Positions 40,401 to 53,319 of a DNA stretch of 64,000 bases are shown here, one piece after another. The notes beneath the pieces were generated by a model that saw only the letters and a program-made list of their open reading frames with translations, made no database searches and was not told the origin of the DNA. Source of the stretch: Trochalopteron elliotii (lineage: Eukaryota; Chordata; Aves; Passeriformes; Leiothrichidae). The DNA is taken from contig JANPWX010020199.1 in NCBI GenBank assembly GCA_024734555.1, positions 1,179,985 through 1,243,984 of the forward strand. The letters are read 5' to 3'. The position numbers and the translations under genes were made by a program. How positions within the stretch are numbered: the stretch's first letter is position 1; each line of letters begins with the position of its first letter.

Positions 40401-42249
40401 CAGTAGAAATAACTGATGTTGTGACTCCAATTGTTATTAAAGAGAAAAAAAAATAATAGCTGTAAGCCAAATGGCTGCAGTTGATACTGAAAAGACTTAA
40501 AACTGTGTGGCAGATCTGTGAGTTTGTACTTTTCCATGAATAACATCTACATTATTAGTGCAGCTCTGAAGTTACAAGAAACCAACTGCTTTCCAGGGAT
40601 ACAAGTACTCTGTGGAGAACCCACTGATTTTCAAAAATAAAAAAATTGACATAATTTAGTCTTATTTATTTGGGATTGACCACTACTCTCACAGCTGTTA
40701 TTAGCACTGTAGTGTTATCTGTTAAAACTGGTATTCTGTAATTGGAACTTTTGGTATTCCCTTACATTTCTACTCAGTTCTTAGGTGCACGGTATGTGTT
40801 TAGCTGTTCTTGCTCTGTTTCTTTCTGGTGCTCATTTACAAGGCAGAGAAAAAAAATCTCTTCCTTGTCTTAGACCAGAAGTCACAGGTGCATGCATTTG
40901 AATCTTTATTTTCCAATGACAAATTCTTCATTTTCCAGGAAAAGTGTGTTTTTAAAATTAAAACCAGCTAATTCCTGTGAAAATGGGTAATTAATACTGT
41001 AAGGGCTACCAATGATGTTTATTAAAGCATTCTTTCCTTAAAAAAGAAAGACTGAGTAATTTTTGCCTGGTATACAGTATTCTTTTTGCTCTTTTCTCTT
41101 GAAGAAATAAAACCAGCAGATAATATATTCCTTTGACATGAGCTAAATTTAAAAGTAGGTTTTTTTAATATTTGCCACCATATTAATTATTACTTGCTTA
41201 AAGCACCGTTAGCAGAGGGATTCTGAGTTAATAAAAACATCGTAGCATTAGTATATAAAACACAATATACTTTTCCCAAGACAATGATTACCAGCATAAG
41301 ACCACATTAACAGCACTTAATGCTTATTCCTTAAATGTGCTTGATTTTCATCTCTTGGAAATAGTATAAAAATATTGCGGCAAGTAAACACGGAAATGTA
41401 TTGGAGTGATTTGTGTTACAGGAGAGGTAACTAGCGCCTTGTTTGAGCTTTGTTTCTGTATTATATCACTCTCTTCATAGCACTGCAGCTACACACCAGC
41501 CAGAATAGGGATTTTAATACTGAATATTAAGCTTCTTTAACACAATTCCAGTGATACACATTAAAAAAAAGTTATTTCTTCATCACAGTCTATTAGCCGG
41601 AACATTGGGAAAATAACTTTAGTGTGCTGGTAGGTCTTTATAATGTAGTATTTTCACATTCAAGAATCGCTTTGGATGAGATTTATGGAGTTTTAACCTT
41701 TTGAGACATTTCTACTTTGCTCGAAGGGTGCTTCAGGTTTTTATGAGCTACTTTGATTTCATCAGTATGAGCAAGATACATCTCTGTAAATTACTACTGA
41801 TTCACGGGAGCATATTTCTTTGCACCAGAGCTGAGAGCTCTGCCAGCACCATCCAATGGATAGTGGGCCAATCTGGAGTTACCTACCACAGTCTGGGCTG
41901 CCCACCCAGGTCAGGCACCCTTCTGCCTCTCCACTGGAGCACCTGCACACCTGCAAACTGAGCCATACCCCATTCAGCCCTGCAAGAACAGCTCTATTGT
42001 TGCATTTTCTGAGGGAAAATTATTCCAGTTCTACTTCTGAATTAAAAGCAAGGCTGTTATTACTCAAGGGATGTTAGGCCTCACTGCTTTTTTGAGAAAA
42101 CAAATTTGCTGTAACTTTATCTGTAATTTAGTACCACTTGGGTGCAAATAGAGGCTACATTGTATAGAATACAAGGCAGAAAGTAAGGGTTTGTTAAAGC
42201 TATAAAATGGCTGGGTAACCATTGTGTATCTAAAAGCAGCCACATCAAA

Positions 42250-42470
42250 GCCCTAAAAAAGTAAAAAAAAAAATAAAAAGGAAAAAACCCAAAAAACAAC
42301 CAATGCCTCACACAATAGACAACAACCCCCCCCCAAAAAAAAATCAATCCAAAAAAAACAAACAAACCAAACAAACCACGAAACAACACAACCCCCCCAA
42401 AACAAGCAAACAAACAAACCACACACATAAAAAAAACCCAAAAACCAACAACCAAACCCCAAGAAAATAC
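42250..42470. repeat. A/C-only low-complexity tract
   Basis: About 220 bp in which the plus strand is almost entirely A and C, including a run of nine C, a run of seven C and repeated AAACAAAC units, with very few G or T. The opposite strand is G/T-rich and gives an artificial hydrophobic open frame (42117-42497), which is not a membrane protein. Confidence 0.9.
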
Positions 42471-42984
42471 ATTCATTATAGCTTCACAATTAACCATCTA
42501 TTTTGAACCTGCTTCAAATATAGTATTAAGGAAGTAAAGCTTTCTGTCTATGTGGGGAATATGGCAAAAATTGCGCATTTCCCAGAAGTTAAGGTTCATT
42601 TGCCTTGACCAACACCGTACTCAGAGAATAGTCGTGGTAAATGTTACTCAGCTATATTTCTGCAAGTTTTTGGTTTGGTTTAGTTATGTTTTCCTACAGT
42701 AAATGTAGCAGAGCTATGCTTTTCTCAAGTGCCACTTTGTTGAAGAATATGATGTCAAAATGCTTAAATACACTTTCCCTTTTGTTGGTAGATTCTTGAA
42801 TGTCAGGATTTCATAGGAAGAAATAATACTGCTTAAAACCTCAGTCCTGTATGCATAGCCATTGCAAACGATGCTGTAGAGGCCAATCCAAATCAGTCAA
42901 GTATTTTGTTCCATCAAAGTTCATTTTTACAACCGTGTGCTTGTTCACTGCCTTAAATCCCAATTAGGCAGCAAATGTGCTCAC

Positions 42985-43045
42985 TCTCTCTTTTCCTTTT
43001 TTTTTTTCTTTTTCTTTCCTTTCTTTTCTTCTTTTTTTTTTAATA
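42985..43045. repeat. Polypyrimidine tract
   Basis: About 60 bp of almost pure T and C ending in TTTAATAATAATA. Low complexity; a lysine/arginine-rich frame on the minus strand is its artefact. Confidence 0.9.
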
Positions 43046-46000
43046 ATAATATGAAAAAACTTCAGTTCGGTTTGTAGGAGTTTGATCTTGCTGATTAGCA
43101 AAGTTAAAGTTAAGAACTTAATGTGGTTTCTAATCATCTGGCAGCTGTCATTAGTGAGTGACAATGCAGCTAATCCCCCCTTCCTCCCCACCCCAACACA
43201 CAAGCCTACTCCTCCTTTCTCCCCAAAGCAGTGGCAGCCACCTCCGGGCACACTCTCGGCTGAAGCTGGGAGCAGGGAGTATGTATCTGACCTGGGATCT
43301 GAACCTGGGAAACTCTGGTTAGTATGCTTCATTGTCTCCGGATCACTGCGCTCACCCTTCTGCTCCTTTACTTACAATGTCTAATATGTCTGATTTGAAT
43401 TAAATTATTTTAATTAAATCATTCCACTGTTTCTCACAGTGCAAGACAGTTAAGAGCTGTAGCTAGCAGTGTTATAAATCAGGTGTCCCCCCCTCGATTA
43501 GGCCAAAGTTAGTAAGCCAAAGATAAGTGTGGATTCTGGCATAGGCAGAGCAAAAAGTGTATGTGAAAAGAGAGTCAGCACTTAAACTGGAACTGAGAAA
43601 TACAGCAGTTACTTTTATAAGCATCAGAAGCATTCCTGCTGGTATTTTTCTCTCAGCATTGTGCCACAAGCAATGGGTTCACTGTTTGCAGGGAAGGCAA
43701 AAGGCTGAAAAGGGAATTTGTGGTTTCTGGATGAAAATAAAGTTCATTTTGGTTTATCTCTGATTTGGGCAGTCCTGTCATTTTGCCAGTCAGAGAGTGT
43801 AACGAATGCTCGGCTGCATCACCAGACAGAGTTTTTCATAGATAACTCCTCAACAACTGATGACATTGCACTATGGTACTCTGAAGCTTGTATTTATTTT
43901 ATTTGCTGCAGACATCCATTCTTTCTCACATACTTTCTATTAAAAATAAAAAAAATTGTCTCCCCCAAGACACGGTGAAAAAAGTAAACCCAAAACCCTG
44001 AAGAATTTCTAATGCAGGAGAAGTGTTTTAAAACAGGGCATAGCTGTGCTCTAAAATGTGATTACTGACAAATTAAATTCTGTTGCCTACCTGGCAATGG
44101 CAAATGCAGCACTTCTCTGAGACCACGTTAAGATCTGGCTGGTAGAACCAGCAACCCCAATACCTCTGAAATGCAGGACTATCTGCTTGCTCTGTGATGT
44201 ATCTCATTTCTGCTGATTTTTCATTTATGGAACTGATAGTCAAATATGAAATTGGTTAAAAATGACAGATTATTTCTGGGTCACTTTCAGTATTGACCGG
44301 TATGATGGGCTGCATTTTTTTAAGTTAATGCAATTTAGAAATCATTTTAAGTTTCCCAACACAAAAGAAAGAAATTATACTGGATTTGCAAACAAAAGCT
44401 TTGTTGGTTTATGACAAGTAATCCATCTTTTTGCATTAGTGTAGCATTCTACCCCAGATAGTTTTTCGTAATTGGTAACTTGTGAGTCATATATGTTATC
44501 TATTCTTTTATGGGTTTCTAAATAGTGAATGATGTCAAAGGTCATCAAGCATTCATAAAGGAATTTTTTTATTTTACTTTTTCAGTTTTGATCAGTGTTC
44601 TGAAGAACTCTGAACCTTTGAGGGAAAAGTGCAAAGAAAAAAATAAAGCCCTTTTCCTGGAAGGAACTTCTTGCAAATTCTGTTACAGTGATTCAAATAA
44701 TAAATTAATTTTAGAACATACAGGAAGTACTACAGCAGAGTGAAAAGGTTTAGTTAAGTCAGTTATGATTTATCTAGTCATGGTTAGGTTTTAAAGATTG
44801 GAAATGTTTGTATTGCATATACATGCAGCAAAATTAAGAATATTTGCATGCGACTTAATAATTTTGAATTCTTCCCTATCAGAAATATTCTTGCAGTAAT
44901 CCACAAACCATTGTTTTCCTTTCGTCATGAAACTAGGAGTGTTTATAGACATCTGCTATTCCCACTCTTTGTAAGAATTTACTATTGGCTACAGGTTAAG
45001 AAAATCTAACAAGGGAGAAAAAATATCTTTGCATCTAAAATAATAGATGGCACCAAAATGGCCTTACATTTTGATGCATTAGTTTGTCACAGGCAAGTTA
45101 TTAATAGAAGGATTTGGGCATATCATTTAAAATTTAGTTATCATAATGAGAAATCTAGTAGGAACTTTTCTCTTTACTGCTATTTCTCCAGCTACCCATG
45201 AACATTACCACTAACTGCTCACGGACTTTCTGATTAAAATTTGGGAGAACAGAATAATACATTAATAAATTCAATTAGCGGCAAAGACAACTTGAACTAA
45301 TTTACAGACAACTATATAGGAGGCATTAAGTATTTTAAAATGAGTTAAATATTAATTTCACAGTAAAGTTGTTATGAACATGCTGCCACAACTTGTGTGG
45401 TTCCCTCTTCTACAGTCATTTAAATGTACTCTGAAGAATTTAATTATAATGAGATATTTCTATTAAAAATTTATTCACAATTATCTTAATAAATAAAATA
45501 GAACTCAGATTATTTAATGATGATGTAATTATATGTAAAATAATGTATATGTAGAATTACAGTAATGTAAATTGTTTTAAACTCAATTTCTAAAAGTAAG
45601 AACAGGAATAGCTGATAGGTTTTGATCAGACCATTCTTGAAATTTCATCTGAAAATCATGAATAATTTATTAAAAAATTATTATTTTGCATAATAATTTG
45701 AATCTAAAATCAGTAACAGTATGAATAAGGTCTTGTCCTTAAGAGAGATTTTAGTAGCTTAAGAATAAAGTTAAAGATATATATTGTTGCTGAACACTCT
45801 TTATGTCATTCTATGGCATTCATCAGTACAATTGGTTCTTCTTTGAGGTTATTTTTTATTTATTTTTAAGGTTATGTTATGGTTTATTTCTTTGGAATAG
45901 TGTTTTTAGACAAGATGGAATTAGCTGCTAATGTATCCTAATTATTTCAGAAAAGTGCTTTAATCTAGATTATCTGTTCATCTGAGACAGTAAACTAAGG

Positions 46001-48713
46001 CACTTTTTCAGCTCATCAGACAATTGACTCTGAATGTCACAATTATTTGACGCAAATAAAAATTTATGTGGACATTCACTCCCTAAAAGGAATTCAGAAT
46101 TTGGACAAATGGACAGAAAAGAAAATTTAATTTTAAAATTAGATTCATGCTTTCATACCATGGTAGGCATTCTAAAATTTATGTAATTATACTTGTGACA
46201 GGGTGCTGTCTTTTAGTCACTATAGATATGAAAAATACAGCCTTTAAATACAGAACTGCTGAATTGCATATTTGAAAGGAAAAATATTCTCAATTATTAC
46301 TCTATTATATAATAAGAATGCATTTAATAATATTTATCTTTTTATTTTCTATTTTTATACTAGTTTTGAAACTGTTCCCCCCTCAAAATTGGAAAAGAAA
46401 AAAGGATGTCAGAATTTTTTTGAAAGGCAGAATGTATTAGCTCTCAATTGTACTGCTTGCCTTGGTCTTAGCTGAAGGTAAATGCAGGCAAACACTGCAG
46501 CTACTGCTGTTATCATTATGTGCTGGATGTATACTGCAGTGGCACGTACAGGGTGGTGGGCTCACCTTTGTCCCTAAAAGTTAACAAACAGAGCCTGTGC
46601 TTTTAAATTCATGTTATTAAGTTCATTCAAATCAGTAGGAATATCCCCAACAGTAAATCTACACATATTCATAAATATTTGCCATATCTGGTCTGATTGG
46701 GTACAATTGTGTAAAAGAGGCAGAGGAACAGAAAGCATGCTCTTAGATTAAAGCACTTTCCCAAGCATTTTCAATTATCTCAAAAATACTTGAAATGCTG
46801 TTGGTTTTAGGCAGGTGATTCTCAGTACAGTTACTCTGTACTAAATTGAAACATACAAGAGCTATATGATAGATACATATTCAATAACTTACAAATACTT
46901 TCTGTCTGGCACGTAACTGTATTTGTAAGACCAAACATTAATTTTGATCCTCAGATGTGATCTTTTGAGAGCTGTGGTCAAGTTTATTTGTCAATAAAAA
47001 TGCACCTGAAATAAGTGTATCAGAAGAGCATACAACTTATTTAATGTTTGTTCATTAAAAAAAGGAAGTCAGCTTCGGTTTTTTATGTTACTGTAACTGA
47101 TTTAAATAAAGAGACCCAGAAAAATACAGACACTATTGTGATATTTAGAATTAAATTGGATTAACTGAAAATCTTTGATATTATGGATTTTTAAAAGTTT
47201 GGTAAAACATGTATTCTTTAGCCTGAAATTGAGAGGTATTTAGTTTAGTGGTAATGCTAGTTCTGTTCTATTTCCTTATAAAATGGGATCCTTTTTCCTG
47301 AGTTTCCCTGCCTGTCATTCTCTGCTCAAGCCTGTAGATAGCACCTTTGCATCACACAAAAATCGTTGCCTTTCCTGAGAGACAATTACTATTTAGGTGG
47401 GGAAGTCTTTACTTGCAGACCTCTAAATGTAGCTTGTACTATTTCCATAATTTCCAGACTTTGATGACAATATGTGATCCTAAAACAGCAGCTCACTCTC
47501 ATGAGGTATCTCAGAGGTACAATGTTCTCTCTTATTTATTTGTTTTAATTTACTGTCCATCAGGTATTAATAAATGAGCACAATTCTGCATTTCTATTTC
47601 ACATTTTCTTCTCTGTTTTGCAAATTACATGACACTAGTGGTCCTTTTTATCTGCTGAGTAAGATAAACTCTGTGAATTAACCAAACTCTGTTCGTCCTT
47701 CTCCCTCTGGGCTTGATCCATCACTTGTAACAGTCAGCAACTAACCTTAGAGGTGCTGGCCACTGACTTGATGGTCAGGGAGTTTCACTGAAACCACTGC
47801 AATGCAGGATCAGGCTATCCCACAAGAATGCCAACCTTGCTGTCAGTGTTGGGGAGGTGATTCATTACCAATGCTGCTATTGCTTCTTCAACTTCAATAT
47901 GCAGTATCAAAATAATGTAGCATAGGCATTATTTTTAAATGTGAGGCTGTTCTGCAAAAAAATCTTTGGAGTTTAACACATTTCTCTTTTTTTTCCCCTC
48001 AAGTATATGCTTCATAATATCACTGCTTTCATTTCTAGAACTCAGTGATAGAGTATGAGCTCTTAAAATGACAGTTTGTTTTCCTGTGGTGTTGCTCTTT
48101 TGTCACATAACACAGAATGTCTCTAGGTTTATTATTTTTCTCCTAAGAGGTCATAACAAAGAAGGTCTGGTTATCTATCACCCTTACCCATGATCACAAG
48201 TGTGCTGAATAAAACTGCCAACATTTATTTGATTCTACTAAGATTGCGCTTAATTTTAGTGAGAGTCGGTAAATAGGGTTTAAAAAGAAAAAAAAAATCA
48301 CACAAAGCTCTTATTAAGGTACAAGTTAATGATTTTGTCTGTGTGCTGGACTGGGATGTTTGAGAAGGGAACACTGAAAGACTGAGAGAGCATTCCATGA
48401 CCAAGATGATTTTTAATTGTCTGAATTGTCTGAATGCTTGGTTGTGTATTAGAAGAAGCAAAGTGTGATGCAGGTGGGAGGGAACTAACCTTTGACACAC
48501 TGTAGCAGCAGAAAAACATCAGGACTATCAGCATGGGAGTTTCCAGCCTTTCCCTTTCTCACTAGAATAGAAGGCATTTTTGTTGCAGATGAGAGAAGCA
48601 CGGATTGAATTCCTACATGCACTGAGCCACTCTTTGTCTGGGTTGGGTTTTGTTTTGTTTTGTAAAATGCAAACCTTTTCATCTTTCCAATTGTTACAGG
48701 AGTCCGAGTAAGC

Positions 48714-48716
<3 letters not shown>

Positions 48717-48744
<28 letters not shown>
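48717..48744. repeat. A28 homopolymer
   Basis: Uninterrupted run of 28 A. It could be the tail of a retroposed sequence, but I see neither a polyadenylation signal just before it nor a convincing flanking target duplication. A slippage-generated homopolymer is equally possible. Confidence 0.9.
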
Positions 48745-48749
<5 letters not shown>

Positions 48750-50590
48750 AAGTATGTTTTATTGGTTGTTTTGCCTGAGCAAATGCTGCATGGTTAACAA
48801 GAAAAGCTGACTTGTTTCTGAAGGTCCTGCTTCAATTTGTCGTGTCAGTGGCCGAGTTAGAAAGGCACTTACTGTTCCTAGCAAATGCTCATATTGTAAC
48901 TCATAAGGCAAGGGAGTAATTTCCCAGCTTGGGACACCTAAAGAAGGCAGGATCACATCAAGACTGACTGTTGTCAAAGCAGAGCATATACTGTGTGGAC
49001 AGCAGAAGGAAAAACATTAACATGAGGAAAGGAGGCTGCTCCATCTAATACACATTTGAAAAAATCTTTGTTTGGTAATAGTTTATTTTTTTACTTTCCT
49101 GTTGCATTCTCACAGCAATACACATCTCTACATCAGGTATTTTATAGGCAGGTCATACACAGCTATATATCTGTGTAGCAAGGAAAAATTAAGGGTGTAC
49201 ACAGGCATGGCTGGTAGGTTTTTTTTCCTGTATATTACCTTCTCTTTTTCTGTTCTCACTGTGTGGAAGAATAAGGCTACAGTTATTTACCACCTAAGCA
49301 TGATAGAAAACTGTTTAACTACTTGTCTGGAGGACGAGCTGCAAGTTTTCTTTTTTAACTTTTTCATAGTTAGATAACAGTCTATAGAAATCTGTTGGGT
49401 TCTGTGACAGAAAGATTACAGAAAATACACATATATTCCTCTACAGTAGATTCCCCTAAACTTTAAAGAAAATCTCCAAGTTATACACAATTACCTTACA
49501 ATAAACTTATGCTAAAACTGCAATAGTGCAATTTTGCTGGTTTCTATTCTATCTTCATGCTTTTTTTAGGTGAACTAGTGATTAGTCTTTAAGAATTATT
49601 CAGAAGATAAATACTATGTAGATGTCATTGAGCATGTGGTATGGCACTGCAAAACTTGCATTTCACAGATATCAATATCTTAGGAATAGTATCTTAAGAA
49701 AAATAGGCATTTTCAGTCTTTGAAGTAATTTAAAGTTTACCTGGTAATCTATTTTAAAATGTTCTGTTCCATGACGACATTCTACCAATTAGATCCAACT
49801 CTTTTTCAGTAAAGGGCAGACTCAGTACATGTGAATGTATTTACCTGAAATATTCCTTCTCTTGAGGAAGAATATCTTCTAGTATCAGGAAAGTCCACTG
49901 AGCAAAGAACATGCAATTTGTCACTGTCAAGACACAACATCAAATTTTCAAAGGAAAAAATGGGAATGCAGTCATGAGTTTTCATTGTGGTCCTTCTTTA
50001 ATGTATTTTTCATTTTGAGTTCTGACATGGATAAACATTATTGACATACTGTTTTAGGAGATTACTAGTATTACTTTGTTCTATGATGTGAATAACCCAC
50101 AGCTGAATTCTGTTCTCATAAGGCTATTTTTACATCAGGATTTTGCCTGTGTTGGATTCTCCACTCACTTGCACCCTTGTAAATCAAATTTTAGGTATTT
50201 TGTTGCTGAGGCTAGTTTGCTGGGGCAGACTTGACAGTAGGGGAAAAAGAATTACGTGTTTTAGCAATGACACTTTCATTCATTTAGGTGGGTTCTAACA
50301 GGACGTTGAAGTCACTGTTTTCTGGATTACTGTCGTTGGGAAGATGTGGCTGGCATCACCACAGGCATTTCTGTCATTTATGCTTATTGCCCCACTAAGA
50401 AGGGGGTTTCCATTTCCTATTGTTGGGATGCTGTTGCCTGAAGTAGTGTCGTGAGATAAAGATTCAAGAGAAGACAACTGAAGAGGCTTACAGCCAATTC
50501 TTTGTCACCCGAAATTGTTAATTTTGGTATGATGGTATTAGACTGGGATGTAAACACTGCTCTGGTTTTTGCTTTCTGTTGTGTGTGTAA

Positions 50591-50592
50591 AT

Positions 50593-50633
<41 letters not shown>
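50591..50633. repeat. (AT)n microsatellite followed by GA-rich run
   Basis: More than fifteen AT units, then GGGGAGAGAGAGAGGG and further GA-rich sequence to about 50666. Confidence 0.95.
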
Positions 50634-50636
<3 letters not shown>

Positions 50637-50676
50637 GAGAGAGAGAGGGCAAGAAAGAGAGAGAGATCGATAGATA

Positions 50677-50731
50677 AATAGCTATTCATATATACATATA
50701 AATAGCTATTCATATATACATATAAATAGCT
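50677..50731. repeat. 24-bp tandem repeat, 2.3 copies
   Basis: The 24-base unit starts AATAGCTATTCATA and ends TATACATATA. It occurs twice without mismatch (50677-50700 and 50701-50724), followed by the first seven bases of a third copy. Confidence 0.95.
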
Positions 50732-50931
50732 GGATCCTATCTGGTTAATTTTGTCTTTATGAACAAAAGGTTTCTTTAACAAGAAATCTGTATTGAGAAG
50801 TTTATTAACCAAGAACCCCTCCTGTAAAATATTCACCTATTTGAAAAACAGCACACAGATTGGCTTGGAAACAACACAGATCTTACAGGTTACTACAAGT
50901 TCTACTGTGAAAGGATTCTCTTACACCACTG

Positions 50932-51709
50932 TGTCTTGGTTTAAAAGACAAATGTCTGCCAAGGAAGGCAGGAACCTTACTAGAATGGAAAGAAGACCCC
51001 TCCCTCCGAATTACTATAACTTTGAAAATCGCGGGGCTTCCAAGCAAAAATGGAAGAAAAGAAGTAACAGTTCCTTACTAGAAAAAACACATATCTAGAA
51101 CAGAAGAGCAAAACAAACAAGAGCACAGTAACAGACGCTTCCCACGCGTTGAGCGCTGTTTTTCCGCACTGGTGTAGGTACGACCGCGGCTGGCAGGGCA
51201 TGTTGGTGGCTCAGGCGGGGCAGAGATGCTGTAGAGATGCTGCGGTCACTCACCCGGGCCCGGCACGGGGCGCTCCGGGACCAGCGTGGAACCTTCCTCA
51301 GGGCCGATGGCGGCCTCTGACAAGAGGAGGAGGGGGAGTGATTCTCCCGAAACTCACGCAGGCAGCGACCGGTCTTGGCACTACCAAGCAGCAGCAGAGA
51401 GAAGCGGAGAAAGAAAGCAGATTCGAACGGAGTGCTGAATTGCAGCGTAGCAACGTCCTGGAGCCGAATACACAAAACTCCCATAGTGACCACTCTGCTC
51501 GATGCCCAAGCGGCACGAAGGGAGGGAACCCTAACCCCAGCCAAGTCTTGGGTCACGAGACCTAATACCTCTCGTAGCATTATGCTGCAGTTCCCCCGTT
51601 CCCCGCCCCCCCCCAAAAAAGCGAGAGAGTGTACCCCCCAGCCAAAATTACCAGACCCCAGAATGACTCCATTGGAATGCCAGAGGGTTACCTTGGCGGG
51701 TTTGTGACA
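50932..51709 (-). mobile_element. CpG-rich LTR-like repeat, copy 1 (inferred 3' LTR)
   Basis: Begins TGTCTTGGTTTAAAAGAC on the plus strand and is inferred to end TTTGTGACA, so it has TGT...ACA termini. Read on the minus strand it would end in AAACCAAGACA, the style of 3' end seen in the other avian LTRs here, which suggests minus orientation. Its first 150 bp closely match 52542 onward. The middle (about 51130-51560) is GC- and CpG-rich. A minus-strand open frame of 222 codons (51095-51763) crosses it and is judged fortuitous. No restored element is implied; this is an old non-coding copy. Confidence 0.65.
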
Positions 51710-52541
51710 GTGTGATGTAAGCAACCTGCCAGACCTACACTTACTCTGCCACTCACCATGCAACAGAGGCTTTACCCTCTTGGCCTGATAAATGGGGTGA
51801 TGGCTGCTGGCTGTGGCTGCCCTTCTGGTTTGTCCGGAGCCGGAATGGCCATGACGTCTGTTATTTGCACTGCTGCGTTACCCACTGACCTTCCCCTCTG
51901 ACTGCAGGTGGTGCTGCTGTTGGGGAGTGTCCCTAGCCCCTGCAGCAGGTTTCTGGGCAGCATCCCTTCTCTCTGGGGCAGATTTTGGGGTAGCTACCGA
52001 AGGCAACTTCACTCTCTAAATGCTAAATGGACCACGTTGAATAAACTTAGCAGAAACAACAGCAAGAATATGGTGTCTTTAGCATCTGGGGGGAATTTAA
52101 AGCCTTCAAAAGCTGTTGTAGTAGGCTTGAAAAAGTAGGTGAAAGACTGGGAGAAAACACCTCCCCTGCAGTCCTCCCCCAAAATAGGTACCATTATTAG
52201 TAAATCCCCAAGGACAGGATCTTAAGCTGTGGTAGTTAGATAGCCACATGCATACAGTCCAAAAGAGGTTTACAAGCATTGAATTACTCACCCAACTGAC
52301 CCATCCTACTAAACCTGGTAACAATCACAATGACATTAGTTTTAGGGCCCATGTTTAGATAGTGATCCATAAATGGAAAAAATATAATCATGATCATCTG
52401 CCAACTGAACTGGGGTAAGCTGGACCTTGGTAATATCTAATGAGGTTTCTGTAACCAATACACAAATGGGTTACCCAAGAACTATTTTGGGTATCCTCTT
52501 TTTAACCTTTCGTCTCAAGCCACACATTAGCTGCCAATTAA
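51710..52541 (-). mobile_element. Internal remnant between the two LTR-like repeats
   Basis: 832 bp lie between the two related repeats. There is no long open frame on either strand. A short minus-strand frame (51772-51963) with a proline- and glutamine-rich stretch is reminiscent of gag spacer sequence, but too short to be sure. If this is one element it has lost gag (most of it), pol and env and was or became non-autonomous. Alternatively it is unrelated spacer between two independent solo LTRs. Confidence 0.4.
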
Positions 52542-53319
52542 TGTCTTGGTTTAAAAGGCAAACGTCTACCAAGGAACCTTCCTGGAATGGAAAGAAGACC
52601 CTTCCTTCCAAATTATTGTAACTTCGGATATTATGGGGCTTTCAAGCAAAAAATGTAGAAAACAAGAATAGCAGTTCTTTACTAGAATGTATATGTACGT
52701 AACAGAACGGAACAAAGAGCGAAACAAAAGCAGACGTTTCCAGCCTGTTAATACTGTTCGTCCCCTTCGGTGTGGGATGCCCACGGCCGCCGGCAGGGGC
52801 CGTGCTGGCGGAGCACGGCCGGCAGGGGGCGCTGGATGGCAGCCCCGAGCCTCCCCGGGGTAACGGTGTCTCAGACCCCCCGAGGGGGAGGAGGGAAAAT
52901 GGCCCCTCTGCAAACTCACAGGCAGTGTTCGATCTCGGCACCAGCGCCGGCAGCAGGCAGGAGCTGGGGAAGGCGGGCAGGTGCGATGGTAGTGCCGAGT
53001 TACAGCGCAGCAATATCCCCCGCCGAGCACGCACACACTGCAGCACCCCCGACCGATCTCCCCAGTCCCCCAGCGGAAGGGAGCAAGGCAGGAAGGAAGG
53101 AGGGACCCAGCCCCAGCGAGAGCTCGGGCAGAGCCGGTAACTTTTCAGGCGGTGTGCGCAAAGTCCTGATCTGTGAGGGGAAAGAGGGATGCCCTCTCCT
53201 CACACTGCCTCCACACACAAGGTCGCTCCTTGCGAGTCTCAAACATCCAGTAACGATCTTCGGGCCTGGGTGGTCTGGGATACCTTATCTCCTCCAAGAC
53301 ACGTGTATGTTGAAGGACA
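52542..53319 (-). mobile_element. CpG-rich LTR-like repeat, copy 2 (inferred 5' LTR)
   Basis: Starts TGTCTTGGTTTAAAAGGC, matching copy 1 over its first 150 bp with scattered differences. It is inferred to end at GAAGGACA, giving the same length as copy 1 (778 bp). The middle portion, about 52740-53150, is very GC- and CpG-rich. The right-hand part, which would be U3 in minus orientation, differs strongly from copy 1. The base quintet after its end (CACTT) resembles the one before copy 1 (CACTG). Plus-strand open frames across the GC-rich part (for example 52770-53333) show no protein family and are composition artefacts. Confidence 0.6.

Larger units (their letters stand above)
31363..50931 (+). 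other. MCTP1: MCTP1 3' intron, repeat-poor part
   Basis: This starts with a GTATGA donor. I searched by eye for the next MCTP1 exons (first membrane helix with its W-N-F-E-L-Y-M-I-P motif, the acidic loop, the second helix) and saw none. Contents are AT-rich unique DNA with simple repeats: a CA/TA microsatellite near 34.4 kb, an A/C-only tract at 42.25-42.47 kb, a pyrimidine tract near 43.0 kb, an A28 run near 48.7 kb and TA/tandem repeats near 50.6 kb. Open frames are short and without family resemblance. That this is intron is an inference. Confidence 0.7.

Noticed and set aside
42117..42497. Minus-strand frame of 126 codons that looks like a hydrophobic membrane protein
   Set aside because: The hydrophobic residues come from translating the G/T-rich strand of an A/C-only low-complexity tract.
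43180..43330. tRNA-like or SINE-like stretch with GGGATCTGAACCTGGG
   Set aside because: No complete set of A and B boxes and no cloverleaf that I could draw; left unassigned.
51130..51560. CpG island as promoter of an unknown gene
   Set aside because: The block is part of an LTR-like repeat that has a second copy 1.6 kb away, and no downstream gene is visible.
51095..51763. Minus-strand open frame of 222 codons, one of the longest in the window
   Set aside because: It runs through the GC-rich LTR-like repeat. It has no domain, no codon pattern and no conserved motif. GC-rich DNA gives long stop-free frames by chance.
53195..53207. End of the second LTR-like repeat at CTCA followed by CACTG, an exact match to the left flank of copy 1
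   Set aside because: The end would lack the expected ACA terminus. The end at 53319 gives ACA and equal repeat lengths, at the cost of one mismatch in the flank.
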